From the NCBI GenBank assembly GCA_900073065.1, contig FJOG01000004.1, positions 796,985-860,984 on the forward strand: a stretch of DNA of 64,000 nt, read 5' to 3'. The translations under genes and the position numbers were made by a program. Source of the DNA: Phialocephala subalpina. Its lineage: Eukaryota; Ascomycota; Leotiomycetes; Helotiales; Mollisiaceae. Below, one piece after another: positions 8,956 through 20,950 of this stretch; within the stretch, counting starts at the first letter, position 1, and the number at the start of each line of letters is the position of its first letter. The notes under the pieces were generated by a model. It saw nothing but the letters and a program-made list of their open reading frames with translations, made no database searches and had not been told where the DNA came from.

Positions 8956-11017
8956 TCACAGAGCTGAACCTAATCCAGTATTCCTCGGCTGAAGAAAGAT
9001 CTTTAGAACCGACCCCTGAGCAGTAATGTAAAAACAGTTCAGATCGTCTAGATTATGCGAGATTTCGCCCTCTAGCGATTCTGCGCTCACGATTGAAGAT
9101 GCGTGTTGTTCTAGCACTATCTCGGCTTCGCCGACTGCGAGCCATTCTATGCTATAAGAAAGATTCCTTGGATGGCCATTAGGTGTGATCTGATTCGGTC
9201 TTGTCGAGTATTCGATCTGAACCTCGAGATGCCCTGCATTATATAGTGGTGATGCGTGGCTAACTTCAACGCCTTTTGACAGTATCTGGCCCTGAAGAAG
9301 TGTGTAGTTATCGACAGATATGCTATTTGATGATAGTCTCTGGGGCGAAGGAAGCGTTTGTGAAGCCACATCATTCGAAGGTCGAATTAATACGTTGCCT
9401 GTCCGCGCTGCAGGGCTAGCACTCGGTGTTCTTTCCGAAGGCTCAGAGAATGCCTTGGGATTCGATAAAATGAAAGGGAGTTTGTCTGTCTCCGAGGGAT
9501 TTGGTGTTTGAGGCTGCAAGATCTCTCCCTCCTTTTTAATGACAGCTTCTGGCAGCGCCAAGCTACGCAATGTCGACACCGACACAGGTAGCGTAAGGAG
9601 TGTGCTCTCAGGCGGGTCTGGATAAATAGTCTTCTGCTGTCTCGAAAGAAGTGTCGTGAGGCTATTCCTTATATAATTTGCCAACTCCCTGTTGAATCTT
9701 TGCTCCACTTCCTTAGGCCTCAGAGAAAAGGGTAATCGCCAACCGGGGTATAGTCTTCCGTGGCATCGCGGCGTGTGCATCTTCCCGTATATGCGAATGA
9801 AAGCATTACAAAGAAAGCAGGCGTCCTTGGTCGAACAGACAACTCGAGGCGGCAGCTTGGAAGCCTCGAGCTCACAGTAGAAGAGCAGCTGGATCTCGGC
9901 GTGGATCTTGGCCTCCTTCAAGGTTTTTCGCGTCTGCTGGGCAAACCGGTCATTTGCTTCAACCTCACTGACGTTCAATAGCCGGCAGACCTGACCAACA
10001 TTCCATCGCTGCCCATGCAGTGTGCTGATTCGCGAGACGGTGGAAGGGAGGGTCGGAGTACATTGGTTGGTCGGTATTTTCTGGAATACGCTTTGAGGCA
10101 GGCCGACGAGAACAATCTTCATCCGTCGGACCAAGGGGATTTTCTTCGCTGTGCGATAGAGGAATCTGGCAGCCTCCCGGTACCTTGCAACCTTACTAAT
10201 GATATTCAAGAGGTTCTTCCTCGATGTTGGATCCATAATTCGGTTCGGTATAGTGCTAAGCAGGTCTTGGAGTTCTCCTACTCGCCACACGCGATAGACT
10301 CCTTCCACTAACTCCACCAGCCGGGCTGGCGTGCGGTGTTTGGCCCATGCATCTACCAATTTAATCACCTCTTTAGCTCTTCCCACAAACGATCTAGAGA
10401 GTAGAAGCAGCCCGGTGTCTTGGACTGTCTCCTTTTCTAGCCATCGGATAGAATTTATAGCCTCTTGGAGCAGTTCCTTGATAGGTTGCTTTGGGGTATT
10501 CCTGCTGTTGGAAATGAATCTCAGACGGCAGAGAATACGCACCGAGCACATAGAGATGATTGCAGTAAAGACCTGATCCTCGACAACTGGAGTGCCGTCT
10601 CCTCAGTCTGATTAGCAGCGAAAGAGTTTGAGATATAGGTCACTGACCGTCTGATACCCGGGACAGTAGTGCGAAGATTCTTTCGAAGCCTAACTTAAGG
10701 TTTTGTAGGACTCCCTTGCCATCGCCTGGCCTGGCTTTATTCACAGCGAGCAAGACGCTTAAGAACGCCGATTTGGGACCCTCCTGAACACACACTGCAG
10801 GGATGTGCTCAGGACCATCTTTTAGATTCGAAAGAAATGCAAGCGTGCCAACTAAGCTTCGCTCTCGCAGAAGGGACAGTGTATAACCATTCTGACGAAT
10901 CGGGAGACGGTCAATCGGATTGCGAGAGGGCGGATCAGGAACGGAATGCAAAAGATGGAGAAGGGCAATATTCTCAGCGCAGGTGACTGCAGGTGAAGGA
11001 GGAGTACTCGGTGTCAT
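8956..11017 (-). CDS. OTT_1508-like deaminase-fold protein (about 671 aa)
   Basis: Two exons: 11017-10648 and 10601-8956, with a 46-bp GT-AG intron. The frame closes and gives SRVSDG-DGTPVVEDQVF across the junction. The zinc/deaminase signature is clear: HAEIQLLFYCE (His357, Glu359) and CSTKDACFLCNAF (Cys385-x2-Cys388), followed by GKMHTPRCHGRLYPGWRLP. This HAE...CxxC arrangement is that of the fungal OTT_1508-like branch of the cytidine-deaminase superfamily, whose substrate is unknown. The N-terminal half is helical and family-typical. The C-terminal 280 residues are Ser/Pro-rich and then beta-rich, and are not recognised. All catalytic residues are present, so it may be active. Confidence 0.8.
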
Positions 11018-11268
11018 TGAATTAGACAGTTCTGAGCAGTGCGAGGGACGCTATCAGCGAGGCATGGGGAGAACAAAAAGAATCTTGTCGCAACCCCACA
11101 ATTGCGCCCTAAAGGCCCTCATCCGAAAGAGATACCACGTGCCGGCTCGGCTATCGGCTTGTCCTCGCTGTAAAATCTCGCGAACAAGCGTCTCTAGATT
11201 TAAGCGAGGGACTATGCGGGATTGCTATTGGTGTTTTGTTCGTACATGTTGATGGTTGTAGTTAAATG

Positions 11269-11322
11269 TATGGTGTATGGCGTATGGTGTATGGCGTATG
11301 GTGTATGGCGTATGATGTATGA
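11269..11322. repeat. Short tandem repeat, 14-bp unit
   Basis: About 3.8 copies of GTATGGTGTATGGC or near-copies, in the 5' region of the deaminase gene. Pure enough to be length-polymorphic. Confidence 0.85.
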
Positions 11323-11786
11323 GTTCTTGATTTGCTAGGAAGAGGAGCTCGAGCAGAGATACAATGCTCCCTGCCCTGAGGATAATGTTTATGTGCTGTT
11401 CTTTTTCTCTCAAAGCGCCAATTGTCATGAAGCACAATGGGCATTGTATTTGGAACAATGTTTGTTAACTGTTATTTGTGCGGGCAAACAAAAGCTTTCT
11501 TAATGTCGTGGTCTCCTTTCTTCATAGCCAGAGCTTACCCAGTTTCGTACTTGGGATTCTGATAGACACTCTGTATCATCCTTGAATTTCAATTGCGATT
11601 CACTTACAGTCCGAGCCTACCATCATCAAAGTCACTCATTTTTCATTCATTTAAAAATGTCGAAGGAGGGAAATACTTACATTTTCATTCTATCACGGCA
11701 TCCTCGGGACTAGGCGACCTTCAATCAAGTCATATTCTATGACTTCAACTTCCCTTTCATCACACTCCACGTTCTTCTTCTCCTCG

Positions 11787-12448
11787 TCATTGCTCGCGCA
11801 GAATCGTCACGCAGAATCCTTTCAGAGCATCATCCCCATGTAAAGTTCTTATATGTTTCTTCAAGTGTGAGAAGAAAGGAAACCTCTTCTCACACTGAAC
11901 CTACCCCAGCTTGGGAAACGGACACTGGAAACCCTTCTCACGTTGTACCCGCGTGACACTCTCCTCCTTCTCAGCCTTTCCAACGACTTCCTTCTCCGCC
12001 TCCTCTCCATGGATCCGTCGCAAGTGGTCTCGTAACCTGTACGGTAACTCGAAACTCCAAGGACAATCTAGGAATGGGCATGCTAGCCCTCGGTCTCGCT
12101 CTGGCGCGGGATATACAGACCATCGGTATGGCTTGGGCGCGGGTGCTTGTTTAGGCTGCGTAGCTAACTTGAGGGCTTGACGTAGCGAGCACTTCTGCTT
12201 CCGGCGTGCCGCGAGGTATGAGGTGAGAAGTGACTCGGGGGAGCTTTTGTGGCTTGAGAAGTGGTGGCGTAGCCAGGCCTCGCGTTCGAAGCTCCATTGG
12301 TAGGGAGGCGCTGGACAGTCCCAGCCTCGGTCTTGTACTTGGAGGGCGATCTGTCCACGGCGGTTTTTCTGTGCAGGCTGTGGGGAAAGGTTTTCATGCT
12401 TACTTGAGGAAGAAGGCTGTGGTGATTGTTGGTGTTGTGGTGAGACAT
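11787..12448 (-). pseudogene. C2H2 zinc-finger gene with an in-frame stop before its last finger
   Basis: Start ATG at 12448 in a good context (CCACCATG). Exon 1 (12448-12404) gives 15 residues. A likely 53-bp GT-AG intron (12403-12351) joins in frame to exon 2. A degenerate finger (WDCPAPPYQWSFEREAWLRH), a canonical finger (CPFLDCPWSFELPYRLRDHL...H) and the first half of a third (FQCPFPK) follow. TAG at 11903-11901 then interrupts. The same frame continues with CEKRFPFFSHLKKHIRTLH, the exact second half of that finger, to TGA at 11787. Fifteen extra bases (CTGGGGTAGGTTCAG) split the finger. Either this is an inactivating insertion, or the protein ends at 164 residues. The intron choice is the weakest part. 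Confidence 0.55.
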
Positions 12449-12766
12449 GGTGGGTATCTTGTATCTGTATTTTACTAGTTGTGGTGGATGAGTTCTTGGA
12501 GTGTGATTATAGAATAGGGGGATTCGGGAAGCACAACAAATCTTAACGAGAATGCCAACTCCCTGTTTTCCGGGCCTCCAGGTGGGCTTTTGAGTGGGCG
12601 CAGAAAATGCATTGTGGGAAGAACAATAGTATTGTTAACCGTGGGTGAAATGAACAAAGACGCGCTTGATACCCGAGAGCCTCAAAACAGTCGACTCACA
12701 AAGCCGACCTCCCTAGCCTCGGCGAAGCAGGCATCTCCACTCCTCTTAGACGGTCCCACGTTCTCC

Positions 12767-13723
12767 TCATAATTTCGCCTTCCCATCCTTAACCCAAAGT
12801 TCATCCCACGGAACCTTATGCTCCAAATGCTTCGGCTGCGTTGGAACAGCAACTTTATGATGCTCACATGTGCAGTAGATTGTCTTCCCATCTTGACTCG
12901 TCATGGTGCCTCGGATCATGGCCATGGTTTTCCCGACTTGGGTTACTTCGCTGTGTATTCTTATTGTTGTTCCTTAGTTATGTAAGCTACCATCTGGGCA
13001 AAGGAAAAGAGAAATGGGGGGAAGAGGGGAAAAAAGGGAAGAAAAACCCATAGGTATAGCTCTGAGATAACTGATATTCAACGTCCTAGTCACACCTCCT
13101 AGAAAACTGCCTCGTATTAGCCCCATCAATCCAATTCCACCCCTCCCACTCATCCTCTCTCCACTCCCCAAAGCCAAAGCAAAGAAAACTCACTCCCAGA
13201 ACCCCGGCTTCGCAAGCGGCCCCAGCGCAGTCGTCGTGCACATATCAAAAATAACACCAGCAGCGCCACCATGCATCACTCCATTGATGTTGGTGTATCT
13301 CTCGTCTATGAGGAACTCGAAATCTACCGTTCCGTCCATTGATGCGTTTAGGAGTTTGACGGTGGACATTATGTGTGCGTCGAAGCCTTGGAAGGATGTT
13401 GATTTTGCTATTAGGAGGTAGCTATGAGGTGTCAGTTATATGAATAAATGGAGAGTAGAGAAGAGATAACGTGGAGGAGCTGAGGGAAAGGGGAAGGATG
13501 CCATGGCGAGTGACGAGTAAGCAAAGAGAATAAGCGAGTGGAAAGGGGAGAAGTGGGGATACATGTGACGCAAGGGAGGCTCAAAAAGCGGACATGGAGC
13601 AGGATTGAAGAGTGACGAGACGGAATCTCAAGCAAAAATAAACAGATTTGAATTCACATACCGCTCAAAAATAGCTTCAACAGCCTTCATGGCCTTCTCA
13701 CGTTCCGCCGCTGGATGTGCCAT
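12767..13723 (-). CDS. Hotdog-fold thioesterase (4HBT/PaaI-like, 184 aa)
   Basis: Four exons: 13723-13662, 13421-13194, 13106-13048 and 12972-12767, with introns of 240, 87 and 75 bp. Codon phases agree at every junction and total 185 codons. The protein has the hotdog thioesterase pattern: LNASMDGTVDFEF, then ERYTNINGVMHGGAAGVIFD (the His-Gly-Gly active-site helix) and MCTTTALGPL. GGVTRTLNISYLRAIP and TTIRIHSEVTQVGKTMAM follow. Related fungal proteins hydrolyse acyl-CoA thioesters; no targeting signal is obvious. The first intron is unusually long for this window. The third donor is GTTTTT, a weak site, but it is required to keep the conserved GTT-I-R motif. Substrate unknown. Confidence 0.85.
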
Positions 13724-16700
13724 CTTGCCGGCACCCTGGAGACGCGTACCCCGCAATAAGATAGATCTATGAGGAAAAGAATAGAAGGGGGCCGGAAGCT
13801 CTATGAGAAGAATGAGAGCATGATTTCATAGAAATTTGGATCGACTGAATGACAAGCAGAAGACACAAAGCGCAGTGATGAAGAACCGTGCAGTCGTGAT
13901 GAGACGTCCGCCCAACAGCCTCGGCTCACTCAAACCGAATGGCCTCTTAACGCCGAAACGTGACCTTTTAGAAATCAGTGAAAATAACAACTGAAATAAA
14001 AGGAAACACGAACTACCAAGTGAAGATAGAAGATTTAATTCAATACGGCCTGAAAAAATCAGAGCGTCTTCTGAATATTTCGAACGAAATTCGGAGGAGA
14101 GATAAATTCTAAAATGTCCTAAGTCCCGGCCGATACTAAACACAGACGAGTTTTCCAGTGCCGCCTTTACGAGCCTCCTATCCTCAAGAACATTTCTCAA
14201 AAGCGGCGTCACCTCTTATTCCACTTCAAAAACCCACCACAATTCTCCACGTCAATCAATCAATTTGATTTCAATTCTTATGATACATGAGCATACGATC
14301 TTTCGTTTGATCGTACTCTTAAGATAATCAAAGCGTGGTTGGGAAGGTCAAATAATTAATTCGCGATAACATTGACGAAGCTCAAATGCAGCCATTGCTG
14401 GCGAGAGAAACCTCATTTTCAAAATTTATTTCAAATCGAATTGGATGTCAATTGGTCCGTTTCCGGTTGAAGAAATAGCTGAGCAGATATCTCATCTTCC
14501 ATTTCGGTACTGTGGCAGTTGAGCTGGAATATTTTGGAAGATGCACGTCGCTGAGGTTTCCTCATCAAAGTGAGTTTTAAATCAGGAGCTGCTCAAGACG
14601 AAGCTTTCCCCCTCAAAGCCCCAGCCCAACAGTGAGAAGGCGCAGTTTTTCCTTCATCTTTTGCGAGAATCTGAGAAAGATCCGTGCCAAAACTCGTCAT
14701 CTCTCCTCATCTCTTTCTTTTCGTTCTAAGTTTCGTACTCCGCGTCCAACCAAGCCACAAGCCCACTCGTTTGATCTGCTTCGGTCCCGAGCGATCGATC
14801 ACCACCTATTTTCGGAAACAGACATCAAAAAAGCACTTTTTTGACACTGAAGAAAAGCTTGTCTACGTGTTCTCTCCGCTTTTAGCCTCCTCCTTTCTCC
14901 GCGATGTTTATGCTTGAAACTTTGAACGCTCACGATGGTGTTGAGAAGAAGCTTGAAGTTATGAGTAATAAGGGAGGTTTTGAGATAGCGAGTGATAGGG
15001 TTATCAAAAGAGGCGTCAAATGTGGGGGAATCAGAATGAGGCGTGATAAGCAGCGGGAACACGCATGTGGCTTGAGGAGGAGTTTTTGGACAACCGAAAT
15101 ACCTTCCAGAAAGAGAATGTCCTATCATGTTGGTGATAGCTTGATTCTCACCTCACTCATCGCATCAATTGGATGAGGATTCGAGAAGCGAGGCTGAAGA
15201 GAAGGAGCAACAGGATCGCAGACGCTGAGCAGCTTGAGACAGCAAATTTTGGTGACGAGACGACGTCCGGATCGGATGACCGCAGAAGCATTATCAGATC
15301 AATCTTCCACACGCAGATCCGAGAATCCGGCTCGGCGCTTCTCATCCTCTCACACATCAATACCCCAATAAGAATTGGCAACTTGGCTGCGACATCTCAA
15401 TTTTGCAAATATCTTCACCGGGAAATGAATGCCAAGTCTCTAATTCCCATCGGACAAGTGAGCACACGATCAAAGATCCTGTTTTGATCTCGAAAGATTA
15501 AGCAGCCAAGCTTTCATCTACGCTAGGGTGTGGTGGCCATCCTTGCCGGTGATGTTTGACAGAAAATCAGCTACAACACGCGGGCTTGAGGATCCAAGGA
15601 TTGTGTTGTCTGATGAGGCGCTGGGATGAAACGACGTTGGTGAAAGAAGCAACATGTTGGTCTCGAAGTCCAGCTCCAGCTCAGGACAATTGGAATCCCA
15701 TAAGTCGCATCCTAAGGCCAGATATCCATCCCAGCCTCAAGCAATATCGACCGGTCACACGATCGCTCCCCGCCATGATGGAAACTTTTTCAAGCATAAG
15801 CTCGCACTAAACACCCAAAACAGTAATTATAATCGTGCCTGGATAAATGCGCGAATCGGGACGAAGTAAAGGGTATTTTGGGAGGTTGTCCCTTCGCAGT
15901 GCGGAGGACGCGTGGCTGGATGCACGGTTCCGGCTGTGGGTGACGTTTGGTCCTATCAAGAGAGAAGAATCGCTTGGACGAGGTTTGAAAGTGTCGGTGA
16001 AAATATGGTCCAGCCACCGCAGAGCCTGAATTTATTCGTGGATGATGAGTGGTGAGTTGACGCGGTTGTTTATGGTTTATGATTACCGGTTGGAGTTTGA
16101 GGAGGCCGGGTATCAGGGTCAACTGACTGAGAGAGAGAGAGAGATATCTCGAGCAAGAGTATTAGTTGATATGCTTATCTCTGAAGCTGACCACGATAAC
16201 AAAATAGCCGACTACCTGCAGTCGGAAGTCGGTCTCCCCTCTCTCTTCTGGAAGGTCGACATCTCGAAGTGGTCACTTCAATGTGGGGTATTCATCCTTT
16301 CCCTGCTTGCTTGCTTGCTTGCACGGCAGATTCAGCCACAGCCAAGACATTTCGCAGCCGCCCCAACTCACAGACACACGCGACTTTGCACACGACCTGT
16401 ATCGCCTGCCCACTTCGCTTCCCTGCTCCCGCTCTCTTCCCTGACCGCAAGATTACGCCTACGCAATCGTCACTTTGCGCGTTGCTGCGCTTTTCGGTCC
16501 ATAGTTCCCACTTGTCAACCATTAGTGGTCCAATAAATGTTGGCGATCTAATCGTGGAGAACATGGGTTCTTTATAGTCCCGAGAGACAAAATGCTGGGA
16601 GTGCCCGCGTGTGTGGTTTCGTTCCTTCCTATCGACTTTGCCTCCTTTCTCGTGCCCTTGAGTTCTCTGTTGTCATTTTTTGAGAAGCGAATTGATTGAG

Positions 16701-16979
16701 GAGAAGACGGAGCGAGTGTATTCGAGCAGTTCTCACGTCACAGGAGTGTTGTCGCCAAGATCATCTTTATTACGCCTCCCTTGGCAGTTGATAGGATTTG
16801 GCTTGGCTCAAGCACACGACCAACTTCTTCAAGCGGTGCTTTCCCCGTTATCCGGATCTCGAATTTAAAGACGACACATCTCGATTTCACGAACCTCGAG
16901 AAGAACTTCGCTTCATGTTCCGCTGCTAGGCGACTCGATTTCGAACCACCTATCTACCGACTTCGACCTCTGCCTCACG
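13724..16979. other. Long gene-poor stretch
   Basis: Short open frames occur on both strands (for example 13826-14212 minus, 15173-15487 plus, 16042-16536 plus), but none shows a recognisable motif or a convincing start and splice pattern. A GA microsatellite lies near 16128-16147 and a CTTG repeat near 16306-16325. I see no supportable gene. Confidence 0.5.
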
Positions 16980-17820
16980 ATGAAGCTCACAACCCTCTTC
17001 ACCCTCCCCTTCCTCCTCACCCCCCTCCTCGCCGCCCCCTCACCAAACCCCAACCCCGAACCCGTCGTCAACCAACCCTTCCGCGGCAAGACATCTCCAA
17101 AACAACAACAACACCACGACACGAAATACTTCCACGAGCCCGGTGGAGACGACGAACTAGGCCATTTCGACATCCGATATTTCAAAGGCAAAGTCTCTTA
17201 CGAAGAAAGAGGAGATACTCTCTATCATTTGATAAGAAGTTATCTGACCGTATTCCGAGAAAAGAATATAGAGACATGGATAGCGCACGGTACTTTACTC
17301 GGCTGGTGGTGGAACGGGAAAATCATGCCGTGGGATTGGGATCTTGATACGCAGGTCTCGGCCTCGACTCTTACTTGGCTCGGCCAAAACCTCAATATGA
17401 CGTTCCATAAATATACTTCGACAAACCCGAATGGGAGTGAGGTGACGAGGGAATATCTGTTGGATGTGAATCCGAATCATGTTGAGAGGTCGAGGGGGGA
17501 TGGGATGAATGTTATTGATGCGAGGTGGATTGATGTGAGGAATGGGTTGTGGCTGGTGGTGGAACGGGAAAATCATGCCGTGGGATTGGGATCTTGATAC
17601 GCAGGTCTCGGCCTCGACTCTTACTTGGCTCGGCCAAAACCTCAATATGACGTTCCATAAATATACTTCGACAAACCCGAATGGGAGTGAGGTGACGAGG
17701 GAATATCTGTTGGATGTGAATCCGAATCATGTTGAGAGGTCGAGGGGGGATGGGATGAATGTTATTGATGCGAGGTGGATTGATGTGAGGAATGGGTTGT
17801 TCCGTCGAGACCAATGCTGA
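16980..17820 (+). pseudogene. LicD-family protein gene broken by a tandem duplication
   Basis: The ATG at 16980 opens a protein with a signal peptide (KLTTLFTLPFLLTPLLAAPS), a Pro/Asn-rich linker and the LicD core. The core includes YHLIRSYLTVFREKNIETW, IAHGTLLGWWWNGKIMPWDW and DLDTQVSASTLTWL. LicD-type proteins are predicted nucleotidyl- or phosphocholine-transferase-like enzymes of cell-surface glycan modification. After residue about 190 the frame enters a second exact copy of 250 bp. Because 250 is not a multiple of three, the copy is read out of frame and stops at 17597. The second copy is open in another frame (to 17820) and then stops. No convincing LicD C terminus follows. Confidence 0.7.
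17301..17800 (+). repeat. Exact 250-bp direct tandem duplication inside the LicD gene
   Basis: 17301-17550 and 17551-17800 look identical base for base, both starting GGCTGGTGGTGGAACGGG and ending AATGGGTTGT. The perfect identity means it is recent or an assembly artefact. Confidence 0.9.
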
Positions 17821-19152
17821 CTTGTAATGAACAGACACACCTGGAACCCCGAACAAAAAGAATGGATCAAACTCGAACAAACGAACCTCAACTTGGCAGG
17901 AACGAACGTCGGTCACGGCAGCAGACCACACATGCCTCGAAGCCTACTCGCAGACGAGCAACCGAAAGCTGGGTTGGGGAATCTTAGACGATTATTATGA
18001 TTTGCATACCGAAGACGAACAGGGAGAGTTGTACAAACTGGTAGATGAAGGAGAGAGGGGAGGATGATACCCATATTGAAGCATTTGTGCATATGGAGCG
18101 ATTGAATATCAGCGGCATGCATATCTGGGCGTTTGGGATGGAAGCTTTGCAGCGAAAACATTTGCATAGGATGGCGTTTATGGTGGCAGCTTTGCTGCTT
18201 GGGTGGTTGTAAATAGGATGGGTCCACCACATCGTCCAAAGGACATATCATTGCTGAAATGCAACTCTTTCTTTTGTGCCATTGTCTGTCGTACTACCAG
18301 TGAAGTAAGTCTTGTTCTCGAATTCAAGTTTGATTTTGTGGAGGGGGGATGGGGGCCATGAGCGACCAAACCAAGACCTGCAGTAGAGACAGTAGACTGT
18401 AGTGCCACCCTCTGCAATCCCGTCATTAAAACATTGGTTCCTTTCTCAGAAAGAACTCGTTTCGTCCTCAATATTCAGAGCCTTGCATGAGAAAAGAAGT
18501 CATGTTGAAGATGGTCAGTGGTGGAGATGATTCTGAACCACTGGTTTGGGTGCACAGACCATTCCACATGCTCAATCTCTCCAACTACGTGGAGTCACTT
18601 CCTTCCTCGTTGCCTCTTCTCTCAACATTATCCATGCTCTCATTCTACCCATCACCTGCTTGTATTTTGATCGATAAAAAGGATGATGCCTGTACTCCTC
18701 GGTAGCCACCAAAGCAAAGTTCACTCCAATTGGGAGTGTTCAGCATCACATGTGAAGTGTCACTCCGCTACAAGCCAAATGCAGGTCTCAGGGACTTCGG
18801 GCTATAAATATGCACCCAGCCGCGGGGGCTCAAGGCATAAAAGATCATTGATGTGTTGTCTTGTCTTCTTGAAGTTCTTGCTATTCCCTCAAATTAGTAC
18901 TGGGATCCAGCATCGACGACGAGATGAGACCTCGAGTGTGTAGCTGCGTCGTTGACCTCGATCCAAAAACGAAGTGTCGTGGGCCAAATGGGTGAGAACG
19001 TGGGATTGATTTTCTCATTTGCGGAGGTATTCTGCAGCTACTCCCGTTATAAACTAATTCCCAGCCTCACAAGTCAGCCTGACAGCCTTCCTGGATGTCA
19101 CCGTTGGTCTAAGCCCTGAGACATCTCGTCTGCCTGGAGCCTCGTCTACCAC
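17821..19152. other. Intergenic, no supported gene
   Basis: An acidic open stretch on the plus strand just after the LicD remnant (to about 18067) may be its eroded tail. Otherwise nothing recognisable. Confidence 0.4.
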
Positions 19153-20129
19153 GTGCTATCAATTTGCTGCACCCACATCTTATGCCTTACCCACGAGCGA
19201 TTCAACAGCCTGCCTACCTCACCTTCCCTTCTCTCTAGAAACACTCTTCCTGCTTTCGAACGATCACCATTCTATGCGCTAGACCCCCGAACGAACAATG
19301 AGCCCACAAATACCCCCAACGTCGACAAAGAGGTCACCCCTCGAGCTCGGCGCCCGCCCGATTTGAAGCACAAAACCTCCTCACTGAGGGGGCGTCGGCA
19401 AGGGAGAAGCAGCATCTGGTCACCAAATTTGTTCGAGCTCAAAGACAGCGCTGATATAAGGATGCATTCACCGCAGATGACTTCCAAGAAAGCCTCCACA
19501 CCGGCGCTGCGTCGGCTGCAGGCATACCAGCTATACCTAGCCCTCCTTCATCAGCAAAGAGTGCCACGCACCAAGCTCTTTGGGGTGTGCTAATTGGTGC
19601 TGCTACACCGTTCTGCTTAAGTGTCCCAGAATTGATAGCTGCGGAGCCAAATCAGCGGATGGCGGCATATTATAAGCTTGTAACGAAGGTCTGCGGCATG
19701 GCAGCGGTGTCTGGCCAGTGGTTGAGCACAGTTACAACTTTTGGTAGCGAAAAGTTTCCAAACTATTTGGCTCTTTACCAAAGGAAACATCGGAGGTTCT
19801 CTACTACGTGGGTGAATCACTCACCACAACTTCTCAGCGGACAGCTGGCCGTTTTACGTAGGGCTCCGAGATACCTGGGCAGACTTCTGGACATGGCGAG
19901 GGCGTTGTATCTCATGACACGAAGACGGGTGGTTATATTGGGAATGGAGAGTGTTTTAACGTGGGGAGTACTGTCTATTACGAACTATGTCAAGTGTCCG
20001 CATGAAAGCAGTCACTATTCAATGTCTACTACCAAACCGCTTTCGGAAGAAATCAAGTCAAAATTGACCATCAGAATTCTTTTTTGCAGCTTACTCCTTT
20101 TCAAGAGGCCCCACTTTTCTTTACTGTAC
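19153..20129 (+). other. Possible decayed coding region next to the assembly gap
   Basis: Frames change but read like coding: an Arg/Ser-rich open frame at 19153-19593, and an alternative frame with EAQNLLTEGASAREKQHLVT and FVRAQRQR that meets a stop. An open frame from about 19587 with LVTKVCGMAAVSGQWLSTV runs into the gap. The family is not recognised. The exon structure cannot be set because sequence is missing after 20129. Confidence 0.2.
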
Positions 20130-20417
20130 NNNNNNNNNNNNNNNNNNNNNNNNNNNNNNNNNNNNNNNNNNNNNNNNNNNNNNNNNNNNNNNNNNNNNNN
20201 NNNNNNNNNNNNNNNNNNNNNNNNNNNNNNNNNNNNNNNNNNNNNNNNNNNNNNNNNNNNNNNNNNNNNNNNNNNNNNNNNNNNNNNNNNNNNNNNNNNN
20301 NNNNNNNNNNNNNNNNNNNNNNNNNNNNNNNNNNNNNNNNNNNNNNNNNNNNNNNNNNNNNNNNNNNNNNNNNNNNNNNNNNNNNNNNNNNNNNNNNNNN
20401 NNNNNNNNNNNNNNNNN
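20130..20417. other. Assembly gap (288 N)
   Basis: Run of unresolved bases; size may be an estimate. Any reading frame crossing it is not real evidence. Confidence 0.99.
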
Positions 20418-20620
20418 GAGAGGTCCCCTCGCCTCCTTTCTAAGCGAGGCCGCTTCCGAGAGGGGGTAAAAAATAAACAAGGCTCCTGATGTGCGTGCCC
20501 AGCTTTCTTTCTTTCTCAACAATAATCCTCACGGTAATGAAAAAAAGCAAAAACATAGACCACTCGGTGTCGAGTGTGGTCTATGAAAATCTCTCGGTGT
20601 CGGATGAGATTTTTTTTCGA
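20418..20620 (+). other. Tandem hairpins ending in a T8 run; possible structured RNA
   Basis: Three self-complementary blocks occur in a row. The first is CCCCTC/GAGGGG with an inner CCTCGC/GCGAGG, at about 20420-20466. The second is CATAGACCACTCG/CGAGTGTGGTCTATG, at about 20554-20585. The third is AAAATCTC/GAGATTTT, at about 20587-20612. The last two share the same apical sequence TCGGTGTCG. A run of eight T (about 20610-20617) follows, which would terminate RNA polymerase III. No known RNA was recognised. Confidence 0.25.
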
Positions 20621-20686
20621 TATGGCGTGTGCTCTCGCTTTTGAGCTCGGGGCAGGCGGTTTTCTCTCTTTCCAACGTGCACCGGC

Positions 20687-20950
20687 TCAGTGACCTGAAC
20701 CACCAAGCCTGGTGGCATGCTTCTGGCCGGATGTTGAAAGAAAGTGCTTATTTAAATCTATAAGGATATCGTGGGTTGCGGGGTCGTTTCGGTTAGGGTG
20801 TTGGCGGTTGAGGGCTGAAGCGAGAGGAGATGCGACGTGCTTCAGCTTCGAAGTGCTAGTTAAGGAGTGATTCTTTTGATTATGAATTGGGGTACGGGCC
20901 ATCTTGTAACGAGCAAGCGCTGAGCGTGAGACGTTCTTTGTTCTTCCCAC
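20687..20950 (-). CDS. Small basic open reading frame (87 aa), doubtful
   Basis: ATG-initiated frame rich in Arg, Lys, His and Ser with no motif I recognise and no hydrophobic segment. It may be spurious. Confidence 0.15.
   Translation of the reverse strand: MGRTKNVSRSALARYKMARTPIHNQKNHSLTSTSKLKHVASPLASALNRQHPNRNDPATHDILIDLNKHFLSTSGQKHATRLGGSGH

Noticed and set aside
8781..9026. Plus-strand frame over the deaminase 3' end
   Set aside because: Overlaps the real gene on the other strand and has no motif.
20554..20617. Resemblance of the hairpins to a bacterial terminator or guide-RNA tail
   Set aside because: The similarity is limited to a short GGTGTCG-like core and the surrounding sequence is fungal in character; no evidence of bacterial or vector DNA.
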